Part shown: positions 18,811 to 27,270 of the stretch, piece after piece
Position numbering within the stretch: the stretch's first letter is position 1
How the letters are laid out: the number at the start of each line of letters is the position of its first letter
NCBI RefSeq assembly: GCF_001884105.1
Contig: NZ_MACI01000094.1
Span: forward strand, 83,816-147,815
Source: Bacillus luti
GTDB lineage: Bacteria; Bacillota; Bacilli; Bacillales; Bacillaceae_G
Direction: 5' to 3'
Length of the DNA stretch: 64,000 nucleotides
The notes under the pieces: generated by a model
The model's input: the letters and a program-made list of their open reading frames with translations, nothing else
Told to the model about the DNA's origin: nothing
The model's database searches: none
Program-made: the position numbers and the translations under genes

Positions 18811-20112
18811 ATGCAAACATCTATGGAACCAGCAAACGGCTTAAATGGTTCAAAGCATAGGAAAATGGCAACCATGTTATCAATCATTCCAGGCATGGGC
18901 CAAATGTATAATAAACAATTTGTAAAAGGTCTTATTTTTCTAGTATTAACAGGTTCATTTATTGTAGCCTTTGCTGATTTATTAAATATGGGATTATGGG
19001 GAATTGTAACGCTTGGTACAGAAGTTCCACGTGACCATTCTGTCTTTCTATTAGTAGAAGGAATCTTGGCACTCATCGTCATCGTGTTTGGACTTGGAAT
19101 ATATGCATTTAATTTATATGATGCATACCAAAACGGAAAGAAACGTGATATAGGAACACCGTTAAACTCTGTAAAAGAGCAATACCGTAATTTACTAGAT
19201 CAAGGTTTTCCATATTTAATGGTTTCACCAGGTTTTCTATTACTTATCTTTGTAGTTGTATTTCCAATCATCTTCGTAATTTTAATTGGATTTACGAACT
19301 ATGATTTATATCATTCTCCTCCAGCTAAATTAGTAGATTGGGTAGGGTTTAAAAACTTTATTGATATCTTTACATTACCGATGTGGAGAGAGACGTTTTT
19401 AAGTGTATTTTCTTGGACTGTCATTTGGACATTCGTTGCAACGACATTACAAGTTGCGCTTGGTATTTTCTTAGCGATTATCGTAAACCAGCCTGGTATT
19501 AAAGGAAAGGCGATCATTCGAACAATTTTCATTTTACCGTGGGCGGTTCCGGCATTCGTATCTATTCTTGTTTTCTCTGGTATGTTTAATGAAACATTTG
19601 GAGCAATTAACAATCAAGTATTAGCTTTATTCGGAATTGAAAAGATCGCTTGGATGACAGATCCATTTTGGGCGAAGATTGCTTTAATTATGATTCAAAC
19701 ATGGCTTGGATTCCCATTCGTCTTTGCAATGACGACAGGTATACTGCAATCGATTCCAGGAGAATTATATGAAGCAGCTACAGTAGATGGAGCTACAGCT
19801 TGGCAACAATTCCGTAAAATTACATTGCCACTTGTTTTATATGCAACAGCACCAATATTAATTACGCAATATACGTTTAACTTTAATAACTTTAGTATCA
19901 TCTATCTATTTAACGGCGGAGGTCCTGCTGTAGCTGGACAAGACGCAGGTGGAACAGATATTTTAATTTCATGGATTTATAAGTTAACGATGACTTCGGC
20001 GCAGTACGGTAAAGCAGCAGCTCTTACAATGATATTATCGTTAATCGTTATTACAGTTGCGTTATGGCAATTTAAGAGAACAAAATCATTCCAAGAAGAG
20101 GATATGATGTAA
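18811..20112 (+). CDS. mdxF: maltodextrin ABC transporter permease MdxF
   Basis: A 433-residue inner permease subunit of MalF type, with about eight membrane segments including an N-terminal extra part (30-115) with SIIPGMGQMYNKQFVKG. The EAA motif for ATPase contact is ELYEAATVDGATAWQQFRKITLPL. SD GGGGGAAGG precedes ATG. Its stop abuts the next start (TAAATG), so it is coupled to mdxG. It works with MdxG and probably the MsmX ATPase. Confidence 0.94.
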   Translation: MQTSMEPANGLNGSKHRKMATMLSIIPGMGQMYNKQFVKGLIFLVLTGSFIVAFADLLNMGLWGIVTLGTEVPRDHSVFLLVEGILALIVIVFGLGIYAFNLYDAYQNGKKRDIGTPLNSVKEQYRNLLDQGFPYLMVSPGFLLLIFVVVFPIIFVILIGFTNYDLYHSPPAKLVDWVGFKNFIDIFTLPMWRETFLSVFSWTVIWTFVATTLQVALGIFLAIIVNQPGIKGKAIIRTIFILPWAVPAFVSILVFSGMFNETFGAINNQVLALFGIEKIAWMTDPFWAKIALIMIQTWLGFPFVFAMTTGILQSIPGELYEAATVDGATAWQQFRKITLPLVLYATAPILITQYTFNFNNFSIIYLFNGGGPAVAGQDAGGTDILISWIYKLTMTSAQYGKAAALTMILSLIVITVALWQFKRTKSFQEEDMM

Positions 20113-20955
20113 ATGAATATTAAAAGACAAAAGATGTTACGTCTCTCATTAAGTTATCTCGTTATTTTCATAATGTGTGCCATCATTTTCTATCCATTAT
20201 TATGGATTATTGGCTCATCGTTTAATCCGGGTGATAGTTTATCAGGATCAAGTATTATTCCGCAAAATGCAACGTTAGATCATTATCGTAAGTTGTTAGA
20301 TTTAGAGAATAGTAATTATTTACTATGGTATAAAAACACATTAAAAGTAAGTGTTTTAACGATGATTTTCTCAGTGTTAGCAATTAGTTTTACTGCTTAT
20401 GCATTTTCGAGATACCGTTTTGTTGGAAGAAAAAATGGTTTATTAACATTTTTAATTCTGCAAATGATTCCAAACTTTGCAGCGTTAATCGCTTTATACG
20501 TATTAGCACAGTTAACAGGATTAATTGATACGCACCTTGCATTAATTTTAATTTATGTGGGCGGGGCAATCCCGATGAATACATGGCTTATGAAAGGATA
20601 TTTTGATACGATTCCGAAAGAATTGGATGAATCAGCTCGTATGGATGGGGCAGGACATTTCCGTATTTTTTGGCAAATCATTATGCCACTTGCAAAGCCA
20701 ATCGTAGCAGTTGTAGCGTTATTCACTTTTATCGGTCCATTTACAGATTTCATTTTAGCGAGTATTATTTTGCGCACACCAGAAAATTATACTTTAGCAG
20801 TTGGTCTATATGAAATGGTAGCGAAGAAATTTGGTAATGAATTTACAACGTTCGCAGCGGGTTCAGTATTAATTGCAATCCCAATTTCAATTTTATTCCT
20901 ATCATTACAAAAATACTTTATCTCTGGTTTAACTGCTGGGGGTACGAAAGGATGA
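20113..20955 (+). CDS. mdxG: maltodextrin ABC transporter permease MdxG
   Basis: A 280-residue MalG-type permease with six membrane segments and the EAA loop ELDESARMDGAGHFRIFWQIIMPLAKP. It starts immediately after the mdxF stop; the SD (GAGGAT) lies inside the end of mdxF. It forms the translocation pore with MdxF for imported maltodextrins. It is followed by two overlapping inverted repeats before the regulator gene. Confidence 0.95.
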   Translation: MNIKRQKMLRLSLSYLVIFIMCAIIFYPLLWIIGSSFNPGDSLSGSSIIPQNATLDHYRKLLDLENSNYLLWYKNTLKVSVLTMIFSVLAISFTAYAFSRYRFVGRKNGLLTFLILQMIPNFAALIALYVLAQLTGLIDTHLALILIYVGGAIPMNTWLMKGYFDTIPKELDESARMDGAGHFRIFWQIIMPLAKPIVAVVALFTFIGPFTDFILASIILRTPENYTLAVGLYEMVAKKFGNEFTTFAAGSVLIAIPISILFLSLQKYFISGLTAGGTKG

Positions 20956-20983
20956 AAAATGGGACATTACGTCCCATTTTTCT
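20955..20983 (+). terminator. intrinsic terminator after mdxG
   Basis: An 11-bp stem (AAAAATGGGAC/GTCCCATTTTT) with a 5-base loop overlaps the mdxG stop codon and is followed by TTTTC. Confidence 0.8.
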
Positions 20984-21023
20984 TTTCATCTCCCTATAAA
21001 AAGTTTTATAGGGAGATGAAAAG
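20982..21023. repeat. perfect 20-bp inverted repeat
   Basis: The arms 20982-21001 and 21004-21023 are perfect complements around a 2-base centre. The left arm begins on the last bases of the mdxG terminator. It could act as a second, reverse-orientation terminator or an operator for the regulator gene. Confidence 0.8.
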
Positions 21024-21146
21024 AGATTTGACATCACATGTGAAAAGAAGTGAAATAAATAGTATATTATAGTATAGGAAAAAAGAGCTATATCCCTTAC
21101 AATACATGGAGAGGGAGAATATGATAGGTTTTGCAAGATAGAATCA

Positions 21147-21239
21147 ATGAAAGTTTATGACTTCTCCTATTACTTGCAACGGGTGCAAGATGAAAATATA
21201 TATAATGGCAGAGAAGTGAAAGGAGGGGGATTTTTATGA
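21147..21239 (+). CDS. possible leader peptide overlapping the LacI-family regulator gene
   Basis: A 30-codon frame from ATG 21147 ends in TGA that overlaps the regulator start (ATGA at 21236-21239). No clear SD precedes it. The overlap would allow coupled translation, but length and lack of SD make chance possible. Confidence 0.25.
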   Translation: MKVYDFSYYLQRVQDENIYNGREVKGGGFL

Positions 21240-22258
21240 CAGTTACAATTAAAGATGTGGCGAAGAAGGCGAATGTAGCACCATCTACCGTTTCTCGTGT
21301 AATTGCTGATAATCCAAGTATAAGTGAAAAAACAAAGCGTCGTGTTCGGAAAGTAATGAGTGAACTAGGGTATCATCCAAATTTAAACGCAAGAAACCTA
21401 GCTAACCAAACAACGAAAACACTTGGTCTTGTTATGCCAAGTTCTGCAAGTAAAGCTTTTCAAAATCCGTTTTTCCCAGAAGTTATAAGAGGAATTAGTT
21501 CATTTGCACATGTAGAAGGGTATGCGCTTTATATGTCGACAGGTGAAACGGAAGATGAAATTTTTAATGGTGTTGTAAAGATGGTACAGGGGCGCCAAAT
21601 TGGTGGCATTATTCTTTTATATTCAAGAGAGAATGATCGGATCATTCAATATTTGCATAAACAAAATTTCCCGTTCGTATTAATTGGGAAACCATATGAT
21701 CGTAAAGAAGAAATTACATATGTAGATAATGATAATTATACTGCTGCCAGAGAAGTGGCAGAATATTTAATTTCATTAGGGCATAAGCAAATTGCGTTCA
21801 TTGGTGGGGGATCAGATTTACTTGTAACGAGAGATCGTTTAGCTGGTATGAGTGATGCTTTAAAACTAGCAGACATTGTATTACCGAAAGAATATATTTT
21901 ACATTTTGATTTCTCAAGGGAAAGTGGTCAACAAGCGGTCGAGGAATTAATGGGACTGAAGCAACCGCCGACGGCGATTATGGCGACGGACGATTTAATT
22001 GGATTAGGTGTGTTAAGTGCTCTTTCTAAAAAAGGATTCGTTGTACCGAAGGATGTTTCTATTGTAAGCTTTAATAATGCTTTATTATCAGAAATTGCGA
22101 GCCCTCCACTTTCGACAGTTGATGTGAATATTTATCAGCTAGGATATGAGGCAGCAAAAGCTTTAGTTGATAAAGTAGAGAATGCTGAATCAACTGCAAA
22201 ATGTATCATTATTCCGCATAAATTACTGAAGCGTCAAACTTGTGATCAGTATGCATAA
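21236..22258 (+). CDS. malR: LacI family transcriptional regulator of maltodextrin genes
   Basis: A 340-residue repressor. The N-terminal helix-turn-helix ATIKDVAKKA-type motif (here VTIKDVAKKANVAPSTVSRVI) and hinge PNLNARNLA are followed by a periplasmic-binding-like effector domain with IMATDDLIGLG and SIVSFNNALLSEIASPPLSTVDV. It is probably the MalR/MdxR equivalent that binds the GCAAACGTTT-type sites around msmX-malL and mdxE, with maltose or maltodextrin as effector by analogy. SD GGAGGGGG precedes the start. It lies at the end of the transporter cluster with its own leader. Confidence 0.92.
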   Translation: MTVTIKDVAKKANVAPSTVSRVIADNPSISEKTKRRVRKVMSELGYHPNLNARNLANQTTKTLGLVMPSSASKAFQNPFFPEVIRGISSFAHVEGYALYMSTGETEDEIFNGVVKMVQGRQIGGIILLYSRENDRIIQYLHKQNFPFVLIGKPYDRKEEITYVDNDNYTAAREVAEYLISLGHKQIAFIGGGSDLLVTRDRLAGMSDALKLADIVLPKEYILHFDFSRESGQQAVEELMGLKQPPTAIMATDDLIGLGVLSALSKKGFVVPKDVSIVSFNNALLSEIASPPLSTVDVNIYQLGYEAAKALVDKVENAESTAKCIIIPHKLLKRQTCDQYA

Positions 22259-22290
22259 AAAAAGCTAAGAGTTTAACTCTTAGCTTTTTG
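22259..22290. terminator. bidirectional intrinsic terminator
   Basis: AAAAAGCTAAGAGTT and its complement form a near-perfect palindrome between the convergent malR and patA genes. Confidence 0.9.
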
Positions 22291-23436
22291 TTGTAGAAAG
22301 GTCTCTAATCGATCGCAGCCTTCTTTTAAAGTTTCGATACTATATGCATAGGATAAGCGAATGTAGCCTTCACCATATTCAGAAAATGCTGTTCCAGGAA
22401 CGACGGCTAGCCCAGCTTCTTTTACAAGGTCAAGCGCAAAATCGAATGATGAAGTTGTTAGGTGGCCAACATAGGGGAATAAGTAAAATGCACCTGTTGG
22501 CTTTTCAACCTTTAATCCCATTTGAATGAGTCTGTTATATACGTAATCACGGCGTTTTTTGTACTGATGGCGCATCATTTTTGGTGCATCTTTAGCAGCT
22601 GTTAATGCTTCGATTGCAGCATATTGAGCGATTGAAGTGGCGCACGTTACATTGTATTGATGAACTTTTAAAATGTGCCCAGCTAAATAGTTTGGCGCGA
22701 ATAGAAGGCCGATGCGCCAGCCGGTCATAGAATGGGATTTTGATAAACCGTTAATAACAATGGTTTTCTCGCGCATTTCTGGGAAATTAGCAATAGATGT
22801 ATGCTTTTGTCCATATACAAGTTCGCTATAAATTTCATCAGAAAGGACGAAAATATTTTTATCTTTTAAAACATCTACAATATCTTTTAGTTCTTCTTTT
22901 GATAATGTTACACCAGTTGGGTTAGAAGGATACGGCAAAACAACACATCTTGTTTTGTCTGTAATAGCATTTTCTAGTGCTTCGGCAGTTAAACGGAAGC
23001 CGGTTTCACGAACATCTATAAAAATAGGCGTTGCACCACATAATCGAATAATGGGCTCGTATCCTGGATAAATAGGGGCAGGTAAAATTACTTCCGTCCC
23101 TGGTTCTAAAATTGTTCGGAACGCAACATCAATTGCTTCACTAGCACCGATTGTAACGATGGTTTCGTTTTCAGGTGAATAATGTAAATCGTAGTTATCT
23201 TGTAAGAAGCTACAAGCTGCCTTGCGTAATTCTAGTAACCCAGCGTTATGTGTATAGCTTGTATAATTTTCTGTAATGGCCCGTTTTGCCGCTTCTTTTA
23301 CGAGAGAAGGTGTAGGAAAATCAGGTTGCCCAATTGTTAAAGAGATAAGATTATCATAGTTTTGAATCAGATTAGAGAATTGACGGATTCCAGAAATTTG
23401 GATGTCCTTCACTCTAGGATTAATGAATTGTTCCAT
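22273..23436 (-). CDS. patA: class I aminotransferase, probable N-acetyl-LL-diaminopimelate aminotransferase
   Basis: A 387-residue fold-type I PLP enzyme. The Schiff-base Lys is in GLSKSHSMTGWRIG; the substrate/PLP residues YPSNPTGV, SDEIYSELVY and the C-terminal Arg in GYIRLSYA are present. The best match is PatA, which converts N-acetyl-L-2-amino-6-oxopimelate to N-acetyl-LL-diaminopimelate in the acetylase branch of lysine/cell-wall synthesis. That branch is completed by DapH and YkuR, also in this window. A kinase gene lies beyond it, as in B. subtilis. SD AAAGGGAGA precedes ATG. Confidence 0.88.
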   Translation of the reverse strand: MEQFINPRVKDIQISGIRQFSNLIQNYDNLISLTIGQPDFPTPSLVKEAAKRAITENYTSYTHNAGLLELRKAACSFLQDNYDLHYSPENETIVTIGASEAIDVAFRTILEPGTEVILPAPIYPGYEPIIRLCGATPIFIDVRETGFRLTAEALENAITDKTRCVVLPYPSNPTGVTLSKEELKDIVDVLKDKNIFVLSDEIYSELVYGQKHTSIANFPEMREKTIVINGLSKSHSMTGWRIGLLFAPNYLAGHILKVHQYNVTCATSIAQYAAIEALTAAKDAPKMMRHQYKKRRDYVYNRLIQMGLKVEKPTGAFYLFPYVGHLTTSSFDFALDLVKEAGLAVVPGTAFSEYGEGYIRLSYAYSIETLKEGCDRLETFLQQKAKS

Positions 23437-23534
23437 TGTATCTCCCTTTCTTCCGTTTGAAAATTAAGTTCATTTTATCATATTTTTTATGATTACGCTT
23501 TGTATATGTTATGTAGAAAGGGAGAGAAAAGAGA

Positions 23535-23560
23535 AAAAAGCCGCTGTAAGCGACTTTTTA
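23535..23560 (-). terminator. intrinsic terminator
   Basis: AAAAAGCCGCT and AGCGACTTTTT form a stem with one mismatch, directly after the small minus-strand gene. Confidence 0.7.
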
Positions 23561-23758
23561 ATATCCGTATTCCCAATCTATTTCATCTTCATTCCAAAGC
23601 ACAGAGGATACTTTGCCAAGGTGAACAACTGATTCGTTCACAGCACATGTGCAATTTTCATCTCCTGCTTTATGCTGTAACTCTTCATATACTGATTTTT
23701 CAACATTTTCTAGAACAACCAAATTTTCTTCTTTTAAAACAAGCGTAGTACCCGCCAT
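23558..23758 (-). CDS. conserved small hypothetical protein
   Basis: A 66-residue acidic soluble protein with SD GGAGGAAG. It has two Cys residues in NCTCAV and a C-terminal DEIDWEYGY. The layout is compatible with a small Bacillus-specific beta-rich protein (perhaps YusG/DUF2553-like, not certain). It is monocistronic with its own terminator. Confidence 0.7.
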   Translation of the reverse strand: MAGTTLVLKEENLVVLENVEKSVYEELQHKAGDENCTCAVNESVVHLGKVSSVLWNEDEIDWEYGY

Positions 23759-24068
23759 ATTTATCTTCCTCCTACTAAAGTAATGATCACTTATTTGTAA
23801 ACATAGATAGTATGGATTATATGCTGTATTTTGCTATAGTTGTCCGTATCATGAAGTATTTTTATATTTTCTTTGTAATCCGTATTCATTGTATACTGCC
23901 CGAAGGAAATTTGGTACAGGGTTTACAATCATTTCGAAAATCTGTAACAATTATTATGTGCTGTTAACAAAGAATTAACAAATATGTTAAGAAAAATCAA
24001 AATTTTAAAACAAATCAACTTATAAAATGATATAATCATATCAAAATACATATAGGGGATGAGAGGCT
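23759..24068. other. divergent promoter region between the small gene and the kinB-like gene
   Basis: There is no coding frame of note. A TATAAT at 24031-24036 fits the -10 of the kinase promoter. The region is AT-rich, with GTTAACAAAGAATTAAC (23963-23979) as a short imperfect palindrome. No perfect Spo0A box was seen. Confidence 0.4.
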
Positions 24069-25343
24069 ATGGAGCTTATCCGTGATTTAATGATTCAAAT
24101 TGCCATCATTATATTACCGCTATTTTTATATGAAGCTATTCGTTTAAATCGTTATCAAGAAATGCCTCCGAAGCCGAACCGCTACTTTATTATGTTTTTA
24201 TCTAGCGTGACACTTGTTCTTTCCATGACATACTCTATTTGTTTTGGCAACGTTTGCGGGTATAACTTTCATCCAATCCCAATTGTTAGTGGTTTTTTAT
24301 ATGGTGGGATTGTTGGTTTAATTCCAGCCATTATTTTTGTTGCATATGAATGGGTACTAAAGGGAATGAATATTCTCCCGGTCGTAGAAGTTATGTTTCT
24401 ATCGATAGTGCCATTATTCTTATCCAAGAAGTGGTCTCTTTTTTCAAGAGACAAGAAGCTAATTTTAGCATTTATGATTTCATCATTTTACGTACTTGTA
24501 TCTTTATTATTTGGTATGGTGAATGTACTGTTAGAGACAGGTTTTACACCATATGTTTCTCAACTATATAACGGATTTATATTTGCTTCGCTTATTATGG
24601 TTATGACTATGGTATTTCAAGTGTACTTAACGGAATATTTAAATGAAAACGCATTATTACGTACAGAGATGCAAAAATCGGAAAAGCTTAATATTGTTAG
24701 TGAGTTAGCAGCAAGTGTTGCACATGAAGTTCGAAATCCGCTCACTGTTGTCCGTGGATTTATCCAATTGTTAGAAAGCACAGAAGATGTGAAGAATAAG
24801 GATTATATGCGTCTCGTGTTAGCTGAATTGGATCGGGCGGAGCAAATTATTTCAGATTATTTGAATTTAGCAAGGCCGCAAATTGAGAAAAAAGAACATA
24901 TTTGTTTATCCGCGCAATTAATAGAAATGACCACCCTTATGTCATCATTTGCAGCGATGCAAGGTGTATATTTACAAGTTGAGATTTCTGAGAGCCTTTA
25001 TACGATCGGTGATAAGACAAAATTGAAACAAGCTATTATGAATGTTGTTAAAAATGGTATTGAAGCAATTCAAGGAAATAAAGGATATTTAAAGGTAACG
25101 GCTATTCAAAAAGATGAAACAATTGTAATAAGAGTTAAAGATAGTGGTGTTGGAATGACAAAAGAACAGTTAGCAAGACTTGGACAACCATATTATTCTT
25201 TAAAAGAAAAAGGGACAGGATTAGGACTTATGGTAACATTTAGTATTTTACAAGCGCATAATGGTACACTGGAATATAAAAGCGAAAGTGGAAAGGGAAC
25301 TGAAGCGATTATTATATTGCCAGCTGTAAGAAATAAGGAATAA
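24069..25343 (+). CDS. sporulation sensor histidine kinase, KinB-like
   Basis: A 424-residue membrane kinase. The N-terminal part (about 1-190) has six or so hydrophobic helices with GGIVGLIPAIIFVAYEW, typical of the 5TMR-LYT sensor. The HisKA dimerisation box ASVAHEVRNPLTVVRGFIQ has the phosphoacceptor His219, followed by the N box KNGIEAIQGN, G1 DSGVGM and G2 GTGLGLMV. This layout matches KinB-type kinases that feed phosphate to Spo0F in the phosphorelay. SD GGGATGAGAGG precedes ATG. It is adjacent to patA, echoing the kinA-patA link of B. subtilis. Confidence 0.88.
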   Translation: MELIRDLMIQIAIIILPLFLYEAIRLNRYQEMPPKPNRYFIMFLSSVTLVLSMTYSICFGNVCGYNFHPIPIVSGFLYGGIVGLIPAIIFVAYEWVLKGMNILPVVEVMFLSIVPLFLSKKWSLFSRDKKLILAFMISSFYVLVSLLFGMVNVLLETGFTPYVSQLYNGFIFASLIMVMTMVFQVYLTEYLNENALLRTEMQKSEKLNIVSELAASVAHEVRNPLTVVRGFIQLLESTEDVKNKDYMRLVLAELDRAEQIISDYLNLARPQIEKKEHICLSAQLIEMTTLMSSFAAMQGVYLQVEISESLYTIGDKTKLKQAIMNVVKNGIEAIQGNKGYLKVTAIQKDETIVIRVKDSGVGMTKEQLARLGQPYYSLKEKGTGLGLMVTFSILQAHNGTLEYKSESGKGTEAIIILPAVRNKE

Positions 25344-25373
25344 AAGTTACCGATGGAAGGTAACTTTTTATTT
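25341..25373. terminator. bidirectional intrinsic terminator
   Basis: TAAAAGTTACC and GGTAACTTTTTA form a stem between the convergent kinase and MerR/coiled-coil genes. Confidence 0.85.
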
Positions 25374-25386
25374 TATATAGGAAATT

Positions 25387-26136
25387 TTATTCATTTGTTT
25401 TTTCTTGTTTTGTTCGGCTAAATAAACTTTTAAATGATTGAAAGAAACTTTGTTCTTTTGATGCGGCGACTAATCTTTTTGTCTCTTGAATTTCACGGAT
25501 AACTTGCATAAGTTGTGCATCGCGGTTGCTGTCTTTATTATAAATTTGATTTACTAGTTTGTTCATTTTTTCTTCTTGTTTGGATTCACGTTTATACATA
25601 TGATTCATTAATAAGTCCATCTTTTCTTTTTGAAGTTCATCTGTTTGAGCGGCATGATCAACTAATTCTTGTAACATTTTTTCTTGAGAACCTTCTTTTA
25701 CATAAACTTGTTGCATCAATTCATCTAACTTTTCATCTTTCAAACGATTTTGTGTAATAAGGGTAGAATTTTGATGAATAATTGCTTCATTTAATTGAGC
25801 GAGCATTTCTAGTTTTAACATGAATTCTTCAAAGTTACGCCCATCTTCTTTTTCTGTTGATTGTACTTCTTGTTTCTCTTGAATAATAGGTACCGGTGGA
25901 GCTTCTTTCTCTTTTAAAATAATAGGTATTGTTTCTGAAATATCTTCTTGTAATGTAGCGGCTCTTTCATGTATAGATTTTAATAGTTTTAAATCATCCA
26001 ATTTATAAATACGAGCATCAGCTGTTTTGGAAATCATATAACCATGTTCCTCTAACAGTTGACTATATTTGCGGACTATATGTTTTGGGATGCCTGTTTT
26101 ATTCGTGACATCTTTCGTTTTATAGGTAGCTTCCAT
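25387..26136 (-). CDS. MerR-type DNA-binding, coiled-coil protein (RacA/DUF3967-like)
   Basis: A 249-residue protein. The N-terminal MerR-like winged helix (about 3-60: YKTKDVTNKTGIPKHIVRKYS, then ARIYKLDDLKLLKSI) resembles that of RacA. A Pro-rich linker and a long Gln/Glu/Lys coiled coil (about 110-225) follow, with three near-repeats of the type EKMxxLxxxxYxKxSxQE. The C-terminus IREIQETKRLVAAS is typical of DUF3967 proteins. It may anchor or organise DNA rather than act as a classical regulator. SD GGGGAGG precedes ATG. Confidence 0.75.
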   Translation of the reverse strand: MEATYKTKDVTNKTGIPKHIVRKYSQLLEEHGYMISKTADARIYKLDDLKLLKSIHERAATLQEDISETIPIILKEKEAPPVPIIQEKQEVQSTEKEDGRNFEEFMLKLEMLAQLNEAIIHQNSTLITQNRLKDEKLDELMQQVYVKEGSQEKMLQELVDHAAQTDELQKEKMDLLMNHMYKRESKQEEKMNKLVNQIYNKDSNRDAQLMQVIREIQETKRLVAASKEQSFFQSFKSLFSRTKQEKTNE

Positions 26137-26372
26137 GATATTTCCTCCCCAAAAAGTATCGTATATATCATTTCAATCTTTTATGATGACTTCCTTTGAA
26201 AAAGAATGTCGGAAGGTTATTAGTTTTCTACAGCATTAGTGAAAAGATGAAGAAAAATGAGAGTTTTTGGCGGAATAGCGAAGAAGAGCTAAGATAATGT
26301 CTGAAAACATATACAGGAGAAGTTTGTTATAATAACTGAGGAAAAGAAACTGGTAGAATCACGGAGGTATAC

Positions 26373-26807
26373 ATGAAGCAATTAAAAGGTATTATCATTT
26401 CAATTATTGCAATTCTTTCTATTGTAGTAGCGGTTTATGAAGTACTTGTTCCAGAGGAAACAAGTATCAAAAAAACAAATGCGTATGATCAAGTTCTAGA
26501 ATTTCCGAAAGAGCGATATCCAGAGACAGGGAAACATATTACGAATGCTATAAAAGAAGGACATTCAGAAGTTTGTACAATTGACCGCGGTGGTGCTGCA
26601 GATAGAAGAAAATTATCGTTAGCGCCATATCCATCAAAAAAAGGGTATGACCGCGATGAATGGCCAATGGCAATGTGTAAAGAGGGCGGCAAAGGAGCCC
26701 ATATTGAATATATAAGTCCAGCAGATAACCGCGGAGCAGGTTCTTGGGTAGGAAATAAGTTAGATAAATATCCAGATGGTACGCGTGTGAAATTTGATGT
26801 GAAGTAG
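26373..26807 (+). CDS. NucA/NucB-like DNA-entry nuclease
   Basis: A 144-residue membrane-anchored or secreted nuclease. An N-terminal hydrophobic segment (8-25) precedes the nuclease domain with [24 protein letters not shown] and [13 protein letters not shown], the conserved NucA/NucB residues including the two catalytic-region acidic groups and the paired Cys. In B. subtilis NucA cuts DNA at the surface for uptake. Its partner inhibitor gene follows immediately here, which favours NucA over the sporulation NucB. SD GGAGG lies before ATG. Confidence 0.88.
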   Translation: MKQLKGIIISIIAILSIVVAVYEVLVPEETSIKKTNAYDQVLEFPKERYPETGKHITNAIKEGHSEVCTIDRGGAADRRKLSLAPYPSKKGYDRDEWPMAMCKEGGKGAHIEYISPADNRGAGSWVGNKLDKYPDGTRVKFDVK

Positions 26808-26842
26808 TAGTTGCATATTTCATAATGAAGGAGAAGGGAACT

Positions 26843-27232
26843 ATGGAGTTAACAATTTCTTATTCGCAATTAATGTTGATGAACTATGACGGTGATCAGC
26901 CTTACGTTGACTGGACGGATGCAGATTTTGAAAGAGGTTATGCGAAGGCGGATGGAGCTGTTATTTTTGAAGCACTCTCTGATTATACTTGTGAAGTAAA
27001 AGTGACTTGCGGGAAACATATTGAGAAAGAAGAAGTGATTAGAACGGTTACAGTTCCTTTTTCAGTTGAAAATGAATGTATCGTTGTAACAAGTATTCTT
27101 TCAAATAAATTTCAAATCCCTATTCCAAATGGTGAGTATACAGTTGTATTACAGGCAACGCCTCTTGAAGAACCAACGGATGATGAATTATATAAAATAC
27201 AATACGAATTCTTTTTTGAAAGTAAAGAATAA
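26843..27232 (+). CDS. competence protein ComJ/Nin, nuclease inhibitor
   Basis: A 129-residue protein matching ComJ (Nin), the inhibitor of NucA, in length and sequence pattern: N-terminal LTISYSQL, then YVDWTDADFERGYAKADGAVIFEA and VTVPFSVENECIVVTSIL. It probably binds the nuclease and keeps it inactive. Cytoplasmic, with no signal peptide. I use ATG 26843 (SD AAGGAG, 9-base gap); an ATG at 26825 lacks an SD. It lies 35 bases after the nuclease gene and forms a two-gene operon with it. Confidence 0.87.
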   Translation: MELTISYSQLMLMNYDGDQPYVDWTDADFERGYAKADGAVIFEALSDYTCEVKVTCGKHIEKEEVIRTVTVPFSVENECIVVTSILSNKFQIPIPNGEYTVVLQATPLEEPTDDELYKIQYEFFFESKE

Positions 27233-27270
27233 AAAATGGGTTATCCTGAGAAAAGGATAACCCATTTTTG
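27232..27270. terminator. bidirectional intrinsic terminator
   Basis: A 16-bp stem (AAAAATGGGTTATCCT with its complement) lies between the convergent comJ-like gene and metE. Confidence 0.92.
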
